A stretch of DNA of 64,000 nucleotides from Methylotenera_A sp031381645 (GTDB lineage: Bacteria; Pseudomonadota; Gammaproteobacteria; Burkholderiales; Methylophilaceae), in the NCBI GenBank assembly GCA_031381645.1, contig JANMYB010000044.1:30163-94162 (forward strand), given 5' to 3'. A model generated the notes under the pieces. It did no database searches and was not told the origin of the DNA. It saw only the letters and a list, made by a program, of their open reading frames with translations. Position numbers and translations under genes: made by a program. This document shows, in pieces, positions 18,810 through 26,008 of this stretch (its first letter is position 1; every line of letters starts with the position of its first letter).

Positions 18810-19894
18810 CGACGTTCGATTACAAATAACAGGCTCAAGCCAGCGATTAAAAATAGTATAGTTGGTGCAATCGCGCTCATCAAGGGTGGCCAATCATTTA
18901 ATACGCCCAAGTGAGTAAACACTCGATTCATAATTTGGTAAGATACGCCCAGCAAAATACCAATAAAAATTTTAGCGCTGGTGCCGCCAGAACGTTGTTG
19001 CAAAAAGCCAAATGGTAGCGCCAAAATCACCATCACTATGCAGGCCAATGGGTACACCATTTTTGACCAGAGCGCGACTTCATAGCGCGTAGTTTTTTGT
19101 TTGTTGGTTTCTAAGTGGTTGATAAATGAGTATAAATTCCAAGCTGACATTTTCTCTGGGGCGACTAATAATACGTTGAGCAATTCTGGGCGAATCAGCG
19201 ATTTCCAATTTGCCTTGTTAAAAAAGTGGGTTTGTATATTGTTATCCTCAATTTTTTTAAAGGTATTAAATTTGGTTTGTGTAACTTCGCTTAAACTCCA
19301 GCGTTCCTCTTTGTAATCGCCTTTTTTGGCGATACTAATGCTACGTAATTTAAAGTTTTCATCAAACTCATAAATATGCAGATTCAATAAACTCGCGTCT
19401 GGCAGCACAGTTTCCACGTTCACAAAACTTTTGCCATCTTTCACCCATAAGCCAGATCTAAAATCTTGAGCGACGACAGAGTCCGTGGCTTTAATGCGCA
19501 TACGCTGCGCCATTTTTTCGCTAATTGGCGTAATTAGTTCGCCTACAAAAAACGTGATGACAGTGAATAATAAGCCCACTTTTATTAGGCTAAAGCCAAT
19601 ATCAGCTAGAGATAAGCCGCTTACCCGCATTACAATTAGTTCAGAATTGCGTGCAAGCGTGCCTAAGCTATACATCATACCTACCAGCACCGCCACGGGC
19701 ACCACTTCGTAAATGTGTCCTGGAATGCTTAATAGTACAAACACTAGCATTTGGCTGAGACCGTAATTGCCTTGACCAAGACTATCAAGTTCTTGAATTA
19801 AATCAAAAAACGAGAACATGGCAAGCAAACCCAGCATAATCATCAAAATATTGACACTGGTTTCCTGCCAAAAATAACGGTTAAAAATCTTCAT
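18806..19894 (-). CDS. lptG: LPS export ABC transporter permease LptG
   Basis: LptG and LptF form the inner-membrane channel that, powered by LptB, extracts lipopolysaccharide and feeds it to the LptC-LptA bridge. The 362-residue protein has the YjgP/YjgQ layout: helices near 12-35 and 60-115, a periplasmic jellyroll domain (about 130-265), then three C-terminal helices (SKMVYPLACIVMVILALPFGFLQQRSGG). It follows lptF on the same strand with a 4-base overlap. lptB, lptA and lptC are not in this window. Confidence 0.93.
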   Translation of the reverse strand: MKIFNRYFWQETSVNILMIMLGLLAMFSFFDLIQELDSLGQGNYGLSQMLVFVLLSIPGHIYEVVPVAVLVGMMYSLGTLARNSELIVMRVSGLSLADIGFSLIKVGLLFTVITFFVGELITPISEKMAQRMRIKATDSVVAQDFRSGLWVKDGKSFVNVETVLPDASLLNLHIYEFDENFKLRSISIAKKGDYKEERWSLSEVTQTKFNTFKKIEDNNIQTHFFNKANWKSLIRPELLNVLLVAPEKMSAWNLYSFINHLETNKQKTTRYEVALWSKMVYPLACIVMVILALPFGFLQQRSGGTSAKIFIGILLGVSYQIMNRVFTHLGVLNDWPPLMSAIAPTILFLIAGLSLLFVIERR

Positions 19895-21051
19895 CGCGTT
19901 TTAAGTTTTTTCCACAAACCAGTGATGTTGACAGAAATTTTTGGCAACAGAGGTAGTAAATGGTTTCGCCTATAAAACATATAAAAAGTAAGCGTCAAAA
20001 AAAACAAATGTACTGGCCACAGGCCAATTGCGGCGCTAAGTCTACCTTGTGTTACCCAAGCTTGAAATACGCTGAGAATATTGTTGTAGATAATGTAAAT
20101 GACAATCGCAAAGATTAAGTTGAGTGAGCGCCCAGCACGAGGGTCTACAAAACTTAAAGGAATTGCTAGCAACACCAATACCAGCGCGGAGATAGGAATA
20201 GCCAAGCGCCACTGTAGCTCCGCCTGATTGCCAGAATCGGCATTCAGTAACAACTCTTTAGTAGACAGTGCTTGCTTGGTATAGGGCTCTGGCACAGCCT
20301 CTTTGGCCTGCACACGAATCGCATAACGCTCGAATTCGGTGGTCGAAACCTCGGCCGTATTTGGCTTTCCCTCATAGCGGCGACCTTTTTCTAGTACTAA
20401 AAAATTATCGCCATTATTTACTTTTTCCCGACTGCCTTGGCTGGCTACGATGACACCCGTTTTTTGGTGTTGTGTAGATTGTACGAATATGTTTTTAACA
20501 ACATTACCAAGCTCATCAAAACTTTCTACAAAATAGACGCGATCGCCGCCATTCGATTCTTTAAATACGCCTGGACTAATGGATGACAGCTCGTCTCGAG
20601 CTTTAAGCTGCACTTTGTAATCTTGACCTTTTTGCGTTGCCCACGGCATCACCCATAAACTTAGCAAGGTGATCACCACTAGCACGGGCGCGGCAAAATT
20701 TAAAATAGGGCGTACCCATTTACTCAGTCCAAGGCCAGAGCTAAACCAAATTACCATTTCAGAATCGCGGTGCCAACGAGTTAAGGTTAGTAAAACTGCT
20801 AGAAAAATACTAAGCGATAAGATCATGGGTAAAAATTTCACCATGTTAAACCCAAGCAAAGTATTAATTGCGTCATTTGGCAAAATGCCTTTGGCGGCAA
20901 GACGCACCAAGTTACCAGCGCGCTGGGCAATGACAATACCGATAAGTATCAAGAACATCGCCCCAGCAGTGTTGATAAGCTCATGCGATAAAGATTTTTT
21001 GAATATTTTCAATTTAAATTTTGTGCAATTTGCGCTTTGATTTCGAGTCAA
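19891..21051 (-). CDS. lptF: LPS export ABC transporter permease LptF
   Basis: A 386-residue YjgP/YjgQ-family permease, the partner of LptG. It has an N-terminal helix (LINTAGAMFLILIGIVIAQRAG), VVxLT-like second and third helices, a periplasmic domain (about 135-280) and a C-terminal helix set with LAIPLSFVDPRAGRSLNLIFAIVIYIIYNN. It lies divergent from pepA, as in E. coli and many proteobacteria, with a 58-base gap. The frame may start slightly downstream at one of the later methionines, since the first 15 residues (MTRNQSANCTKFKLK) are not obviously conserved. Confidence 0.93.
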   Translation of the reverse strand: MTRNQSANCTKFKLKIFKKSLSHELINTAGAMFLILIGIVIAQRAGNLVRLAAKGILPNDAINTLLGFNMVKFLPMILSLSIFLAVLLTLTRWHRDSEMVIWFSSGLGLSKWVRPILNFAAPVLVVITLLSLWVMPWATQKGQDYKVQLKARDELSSISPGVFKESNGGDRVYFVESFDELGNVVKNIFVQSTQHQKTGVIVASQGSREKVNNGDNFLVLEKGRRYEGKPNTAEVSTTEFERYAIRVQAKEAVPEPYTKQALSTKELLLNADSGNQAELQWRLAIPISALVLVLLAIPLSFVDPRAGRSLNLIFAIVIYIIYNNILSVFQAWVTQGRLSAAIGLWPVHLFFLTLTFYMFYRRNHLLPLLPKISVNITGLWKKLKTR

Positions 21052-21109
21052 AACGCTAGATAATTAGTTATTAAAGTAATCACCAATTAAAAAAGTTAAA
21101 AGGACTAAA

Positions 21110-22603
21110 ATGGAATTTAGCATAATAAACGGAAATCCAGAAAAACTACGCACTGATTGTGTGATTGTAGGTGTATTTGAGGGCGGAAAATTAAGCGATG
21201 CTGCAAAAAATTTGGATGTGGCTTCAAATAAAGCCGTTAGTGTGACGGTAAAAAGCGGCGATATGGATGGAAAACTCAATAGCACATTAGTGTTGCATCA
21301 TGTTGCTGGCGTAGCCGCAACCCGTGTTTTGTTAGTGGGCTTGGGCAAATCAGCCGAGTTTACAGAGAAACAATATTGCCAAGTTGCGCGCGCAGCCGTT
21401 AAAGCGTTGCCTAAAGGCGTTGCTAGCGCGAGTTTTTGCTTGGCAGAAATTGTCATTAAGAAATCGGATATTCATACTAAAGTAGCGCAATTGGTCGAAG
21501 TGGTGATGGACGCGACTTACCAAGTGAACGCGATAAAACTTAAAAAAGCCGAGCCAAAAGCGCTGAAAAAAATAGCGATTTGTGTTGAAAAATCTGAGAC
21601 CACACAAGCTGAAGCTGGCGTAAAACATGGCTTAGCGATTAGTGCTGGCGTGAGTTTAGCCAAAGACTTAGGCAATTTGCCACCTAACATCTGCACGCCT
21701 ACTTATTTAGGCGAACAAGCTAAAAAACTCGCTAAAGCTTATGGTTTTAAAGTGGAGGTTTTAGAGAAAAAGGAAATCGAAAAACTCGGCATGGGTTCAT
21801 TTTTGGGCGTCGCGCAAGGCAGTGTAGAGCCCCCCCGCTTCATTATTTTGCAACATTTAAAAGGTAAAAAAGGTAGCAAACCAACAGTACTTGTGGGCAA
21901 AGGCATTACCTTTGATACGGGCGGCATTTCGTTAAAACCAGGTGCTGACATGGATGAAATGAAATATGACATGTGCGGTGCGGCTAGCGTTTTAGGCACG
22001 TTCAAGGCGATTGGCGAAATGAATTTGGCGATTAATGCGGTGGGTTTAATTGCTACCTGCGAGAATATGCCCGACGCTGGTGCGATTAAGCCTGGTGACA
22101 TTCTTACCAGCATGTCTGGTCAAACGATAGAAGTATTAAATACCGACGCAGAAGGACGACTGATTTTATGCGATGCGCTGACCTATGCGGAGCGTTTTGA
22201 GCCGAGCGCTGTGGTGGATATCGCCACGCTGACAGGCGCGTGCGTCATCGCACTTGGACATCATCCAAGTGGCTTGTTTAGTAACAAAGATGCGCTTGCC
22301 AAGGAATTGTTAGAAGCTGGCGAAAAGTCACATGATCGCGCTTGGCACATGCCATTGTGGGAAGAATTTCAAAGCCAGCTCGACAGTAACTTTGCCGATA
22401 TGGCTAATATTGGCGGGCGTGCTGGCGGCAGTATTACCGCCGCTTGTTTCTTGTCGCGGTATGCAAAAAAATATGATTGGGCACACTTGGATATTGCTGG
22501 TACAGCTTGGAAAAGCGGTAAAGAAAAAGGCGGAACTGGGCGCCCTGTGCCGTTATTGACCACATTTTTAGTGCAACGCGCCGCCAAAACTCAGCAGGAT
22601 TAA
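21110..22603 (+). CDS. pepA: Leucyl aminopeptidase (M17 family)
   Basis: A 497-residue cytosolic hexameric dizinc aminopeptidase. The N-terminal domain covers residues 1-165. The catalytic domain contains metal-site words VLVGKGITFDTGGISLKPG and the family signature NTDAEGRLILCDAL, plus the DMCGAASVLG region. In some bacteria PepA also binds DNA in Xer recombination and carAB control. It diverges from lptFG and is followed by holC 9 bases later, the standard pepA-holC order. Confidence 0.96.
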   Translation: MEFSIINGNPEKLRTDCVIVGVFEGGKLSDAAKNLDVASNKAVSVTVKSGDMDGKLNSTLVLHHVAGVAATRVLLVGLGKSAEFTEKQYCQVARAAVKALPKGVASASFCLAEIVIKKSDIHTKVAQLVEVVMDATYQVNAIKLKKAEPKALKKIAICVEKSETTQAEAGVKHGLAISAGVSLAKDLGNLPPNICTPTYLGEQAKKLAKAYGFKVEVLEKKEIEKLGMGSFLGVAQGSVEPPRFIILQHLKGKKGSKPTVLVGKGITFDTGGISLKPGADMDEMKYDMCGAASVLGTFKAIGEMNLAINAVGLIATCENMPDAGAIKPGDILTSMSGQTIEVLNTDAEGRLILCDALTYAERFEPSAVVDIATLTGACVIALGHHPSGLFSNKDALAKELLEAGEKSHDRAWHMPLWEEFQSQLDSNFADMANIGGRAGGSITAACFLSRYAKKYDWAHLDIAGTAWKSGKEKGGTGRPVPLLTTFLVQRAAKTQQD

Positions 22604-22612
22604 TTTCAAGCC

Positions 22613-23044
22613 ATGACACGCATCGAGTTTTATTTTAACGTGGCTGATAAACAGCAAGCCATCGCAAACTTGGTGCAATCTGCGTTAATAAAGTGCCGCC
22701 AAGTCATGATATTTGCTATGGACGAAAAAATGGCGAGTGATGTGAGTATGAGTTTGTGGCAAAATAAGCCTGAAAGTTTTTTGCCTAATGTAGAATTAAA
22801 CCATTTACATGCCTCTGCAACGCCTGTGCTTATTGGCTTGCAGGGCGACGATTTAACGCAAGATGATATGTTGATTAATTTAACAATAAAAGAACCTAGT
22901 TTTTTTAGCCGATTTACGCAGTTGGTCGAGTTGGTAGGCGATGATGAGCAAGATAAGTTTGCTGCTCGAGCGCGATTTAAGTTTTATCGCGATAGAGGCT
23001 ACGAAATTAAGAGTATAGACCATACTCAACATAAGATTGAATAG
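22613..23044 (+). CDS. holC: DNA polymerase III chi subunit
   Basis: A 143-residue HolC protein, which links the clamp loader to single-strand binding protein. Family features are RIEFYFNVADKQQAIANLVQSAL at the start, a central VMIFAMDEKMASDVSMSLW and the late FKFYRDRGYEIKSID. It sits 9 bases after pepA. In many proteobacteria holC is followed by valS; here a coiled-coil gene follows 8 bases later. A stretch at about 22826-22846 (TATTGGCTTGCAGG) partly resembles the dispersed element, but I did not count it. Confidence 0.9.
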   Translation: MTRIEFYFNVADKQQAIANLVQSALIKCRQVMIFAMDEKMASDVSMSLWQNKPESFLPNVELNHLHASATPVLIGLQGDDLTQDDMLINLTIKEPSFFSRFTQLVELVGDDEQDKFAARARFKFYRDRGYEIKSIDHTQHKIE

Positions 23045-23052
23045 AGACTATT

Positions 23053-24303
23053 TTGCCAGAAAAAAAAATACCATTACTGACTGATGTTTACCAACCCAAA
23101 GCCAGCGAATCAAAAGCTAACGAAGTAAAACCTAGTGAACTAAAGCCTAGTGATTGGGTAGACCTAAAACCCAGGCAGGATGATGCCACTTTAATTACGC
23201 CAGAGCTGATTGCGCGCATTGCCTCACACATCAAGCCTAGGTTAGAAGTGGATATTACGAAATCTGTGACTGAAAGAGTGCGTGACGCCCTTAAAAATGA
23301 TTTAATTCAGGCGCTGCAAGATGAGATTGTGACGACGCAAGCGGTTATTGAATCTAGAACGGTAGATTTTGTCGATAAAACTAAGGCAGATCTCAAAACT
23401 GAATTGCCGCGTATGTATCAGGACAGTGCTGAGCGGGTGTTTGGTAGTCTTTCAGAAAATATAAACGCCTTACAAACAGAAGCAGTTTCAAAATTTGAGG
23501 CGACGCTTTCTGATGCCATGGAAACTGCTCTGCAAGCCGCAAACGCGCAAATCAGTACGCATGTGGAAACACTGCAGGTCGACACTAGCACGCGAATTGC
23601 ACATGATCTAAATCAAGAAATGCACGCGTTTCAAACACTAGCTTTAGGCAATCATCAATCGCTTTTGGGTGAAGAGCTGAATACTGTTTTTCAATCTATC
23701 AGTCAAAGCGCAAAAACTGAGTTGCAACAACAGTTAGATGCGATGCAGGCTGAGGCACTTACACAAATGCGAGCGACGTTTAATGAGGCAATGCCGTCTA
23801 TTTACACCTCTGCGGTAGCCGAGCAGCAGGAGGAGATTACCACCCAAATTGGCGAGAGTTTAAACCAAGAATTGCAAGCTTTCCAAGCGCAAGCGTTAAG
23901 TGAGAACCAAGCGCAATTGAGTGAGGCGCTGGCAGAAAGCTATCAGACATTAAATCAAACTTTCAAGCAAGAGTTAGCGCAGCATATGAACTTGCTTCAG
24001 GCTGATATTTTATCGCAAATGGGTACCACGTTTAATGACGCTATTCCTAGTATCTATGCGGCTGCAGTTGATGATGTTAAAGCTAAGTTTGCTGATGAAA
24101 TGACAGCGCAAAGTCTGCAGTTGCGGGAGGATTTCTTAGCCACTATTAACGCCGATTTGCCTGCGGTGCAAGAGGTGATGCGTGAAAATATTCAACAAAT
24201 TTTAGCGACATCGTTACCAAGTCTAGAGCTCGATTTACGCAATCAATTAACGAGTGAATTGCAAGATTTACTGTTAAAAGTGAAGTTTGTACTACCTAAA
24301 TAA
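23053..24303 (+). CDS. Coiled-coil protein with an internal 84-residue duplication
   Basis: I do not recognise a function. The start is TTG at 23053, 8 bases after holC. The 416-residue product begins MPEKKIPLLTDVYQP, has a low-complexity SESKANEVKPSELKPSDW stretch, then from about residue 50 to the end is almost entirely helical and rich in Gln, Glu, Ala and Leu. Two units repeat with an 84-residue period: LNQEMHAFQTLAL (from 186) matches LNQELQAFQAQAL (from 270), and ATFNEAMPSIYTSAV matches TTFNDAIPSIYAAAV. No signal peptide or membrane helix is evident, so it is probably cytoplasmic. The IPLLTDV opening faintly recalls DUF2486 proteins encoded next to holC in Burkholderia; that is uncertain. 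Confidence 0.75.
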   Translation: MPEKKIPLLTDVYQPKASESKANEVKPSELKPSDWVDLKPRQDDATLITPELIARIASHIKPRLEVDITKSVTERVRDALKNDLIQALQDEIVTTQAVIESRTVDFVDKTKADLKTELPRMYQDSAERVFGSLSENINALQTEAVSKFEATLSDAMETALQAANAQISTHVETLQVDTSTRIAHDLNQEMHAFQTLALGNHQSLLGEELNTVFQSISQSAKTELQQQLDAMQAEALTQMRATFNEAMPSIYTSAVAEQQEEITTQIGESLNQELQAFQAQALSENQAQLSEALAESYQTLNQTFKQELAQHMNLLQADILSQMGTTFNDAIPSIYAAAVDDVKAKFADEMTAQSLQLREDFLATINADLPAVQEVMRENIQQILATSLPSLELDLRNQLTSELQDLLLKVKFVLPK

Positions 24304-24687
24304 TCAATCGTCATTAATCAAAGTTTTGTAAGCTTCAGCGCTTAAAAAGTGCCTAGTTTCGTTCGCATCATCTGGCTTAAATTTAAATATCCATGCCGCA
24401 TACGGCTTATCGTTGATGCCTTCTGGCGCGCTCAATAAATCTTCATTTATTTCCGTGACAACGGCATTCATCGGCGCATGCAAATCAGAACCAGTTTTTA
24501 CTGATTCAACTATTCCGCAAGGTTTGCCGTTAATAATATGGGAATCAATTTGAGGTGGCTCGATAAAAACAATATCACCAAGCAAATCTTGTGCATAATC
24601 GGTAATGCCTGCAAGCCAATATCCATGCGGCTCTTCGAGCACCCATAAATGTTCGTCAGTATATAATAAATTTTCAGGGAATTTCAT
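24304..24687 (-). CDS. Glycine cleavage H-like lipoyl protein, orphan
   Basis: A GcvH-family protein of about 127 residues, starting at the ATG of MKFPENLLYTDEHLWV; the frame stays open for six codons upstream to a TTG, but family alignment favours the ATG. The lipoyl-lysine site is intact in CGIVESVKTGSDLHAP, and GITDYAQDLLGDIVFIE is typical. No gcvT or gcvP lies near, so it may serve as a lipoate carrier or in a non-glycine role, as proposed for other orphan GcvH proteins. Its stop abuts the stop of the convergent coiled-coil gene. A dispersed element at 24607-24639 encodes EPHGYWLAGI in frame, without altering the domain length. Confidence 0.85.
   Translation of the reverse strand: MKFPENLLYTDEHLWVLEEPHGYWLAGITDYAQDLLGDIVFIEPPQIDSHIINGKPCGIVESVKTGSDLHAPMNAVVTEINEDLLSAPEGINDKPYAAWIFKFKPDDANETRHFLSAEAYKTLINDD
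24607..24639 (-). repeat. Dispersed CATGGATATT element, copy in the gcvH-like gene
   Basis: On the minus strand the sequence runs GAGCCGCATGGATATT, then GGCTTGCAGGC. The core and right arm match the consensus exactly over about 23 bases, while the left arm has diverged. It is read in the opposite orientation relative to its gene from the hda and midA copies, and encodes PHGYWLAGI. Confidence 0.7.
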
Positions 24688-24881
24688 CGCGGGTAGTGGG
24701 GTCAATTATGTTAGGTATATTTTCTCATAAAGTAAGGTCACTTGGAATGTTATAAGCACTTGTACCAAAATTGTCACAAAATATGAATCTTAATACTGAT
24801 TTTATATATGAGCGCTAAGTAATTGACAAATAACTATTATCTATATAAAATTAATTCTAATATTAACGAGGTTTTGCAGTA

Positions 24882-25949
24882 ATGGTAAAGTTAATTTTTA
24901 AAAGAATGATGCTATTTTATATAGCGCTAACTTTGGTTGCTTCGCCAGTTGAGCTTTTGGCTGCGCATAAAAAATCGCATAAACGTATTCATGCTAGTCA
25001 AAAAAACGCATTAACTAAATATCGTATTTCTAGCCGCTACAAGGGTAAAAGGCAAAAAGTTAGCCTCAGGTTGCGGGCGGCACGTCAGTTGCAAATTCAA
25101 AATCAGCAAAGAATTATGCTAGGTGAAGACTACAATGGCAGTGGTGCTTTGCAGTTAGCTTCAAGTAAAGCATTGATTGTTAATCAAAATACTGGCGAAG
25201 TTATTTACGCCAAAAATACCAATTTGCCAACGCCAATTGCTTCCATCACCAAACTGATGACGGCGATGGTGATGCTGGATGCGAAACTATCATTGGATGA
25301 TGAAATCTACGTCTCCGATGAAGATGTTGACTATCTCAAAGGCACAGGCTCTAGGTTATCGGTGGGCTCTAAGCTTAGCCGTAGCGATATGTTGCAATTA
25401 GCATTGATGGCTTCAGAGAATCGCGCAGCATCGGCGTTGGCGCATAATTACCCAGGCGGCAGAGTCGGATTTGTGAAAGCGATGAACTACAAAGCGCAAG
25501 AATTGGGCTTAAAAAATACGCATTTTGCCGACCCTACTGGACTTGATAGTGGAAATGTCTCTACGGCTGAAGATTTGGCCAAATTGGTGCAGGCGGCTTA
25601 TCAGTATGCTGAGATTCGTTTAGCTAGCACTAGCCCATCGCATGATGTGTACGTAGAAGGTCGTGAGTCTCCTGTTGGATTTGTGAATACGAATGGTTTA
25701 GTGCGCGCTGGTGAATGGCAAATTGGCTTATCTAAAACTGGCTTTATTAATGAGGCAGGACGTTGCTTGGTGATGCAAGCGATTATTGCTGGTGAGCCAA
25801 TGATTGTAATATTGCTAGATTCTAACGGCAAATTGTCGCGTATAGGCGATGCAAATCGCATTCGCAAATGGATGGAATACAATAGTGAGCCTAGTACTAC
25901 AACGACTGGCCAATCTCCTAATGAAATTGTAGCTGGCAGAATTTCTTAA
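24882..25949 (+). CDS. D-alanyl-D-alanine endopeptidase (PBP7-like, S11 family)
   Basis: A 355-residue penicillin-binding peptidase that probably cuts peptidoglycan cross-links. A signal peptide occupies about residues 1-28 (MLFYIALTLVASPVELLAA), followed by a very basic linker (HKKSHKRIHASQK...). The active-site motifs are all present: SITK (SxxK) in TPIASITKLMTAMV, SEN in LMASENRAASALAHNYPGG, and KTG in IGLSKTGFINEAG. The C-terminus beyond the enzyme is short and lacks a membrane anchor, which separates it from PBP5. The 190-base region before it is AT-rich and probably contains its promoter. Confidence 0.9.
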   Translation: MVKLIFKRMMLFYIALTLVASPVELLAAHKKSHKRIHASQKNALTKYRISSRYKGKRQKVSLRLRAARQLQIQNQQRIMLGEDYNGSGALQLASSKALIVNQNTGEVIYAKNTNLPTPIASITKLMTAMVMLDAKLSLDDEIYVSDEDVDYLKGTGSRLSVGSKLSRSDMLQLALMASENRAASALAHNYPGGRVGFVKAMNYKAQELGLKNTHFADPTGLDSGNVSTAEDLAKLVQAAYQYAEIRLASTSPSHDVYVEGRESPVGFVNTNGLVRAGEWQIGLSKTGFINEAGRCLVMQAIIAGEPMIVILLDSNGKLSRIGDANRIRKWMEYNSEPSTTTTGQSPNEIVAGRIS

Positions 25950-25953
25950 GTAA

Positions 25954-25998
25954 TTTAGCAATAAAAAAGCAGCTTATAACGGCTTTTTTATTGCTAAA
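25954..25998. terminator. Bidirectional terminator between pbpG-like gene and topA
   Basis: TTTAGCAATAAAAAAGC (25954-25970) and GCTTTTTTATTGCTAAA (25982-25998) form a 17-base-pair stem with an 11-base loop. The A-run and T-run flanks allow termination in both directions between the convergent peptidase and topA genes. Confidence 0.85.
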
Positions 25999-26008
25999 TC
26001 GAATAGAA

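Noticed and set aside
22819..22850. Possible sixth copy of the dispersed element in holC (CTGCAACG ... TATTGGCTTGCAGGGC)
   Set aside because: The right arm matches for 14-16 bases, but the CATGGAT half of the core is missing and the alignment needs gaps. Left out of the count.
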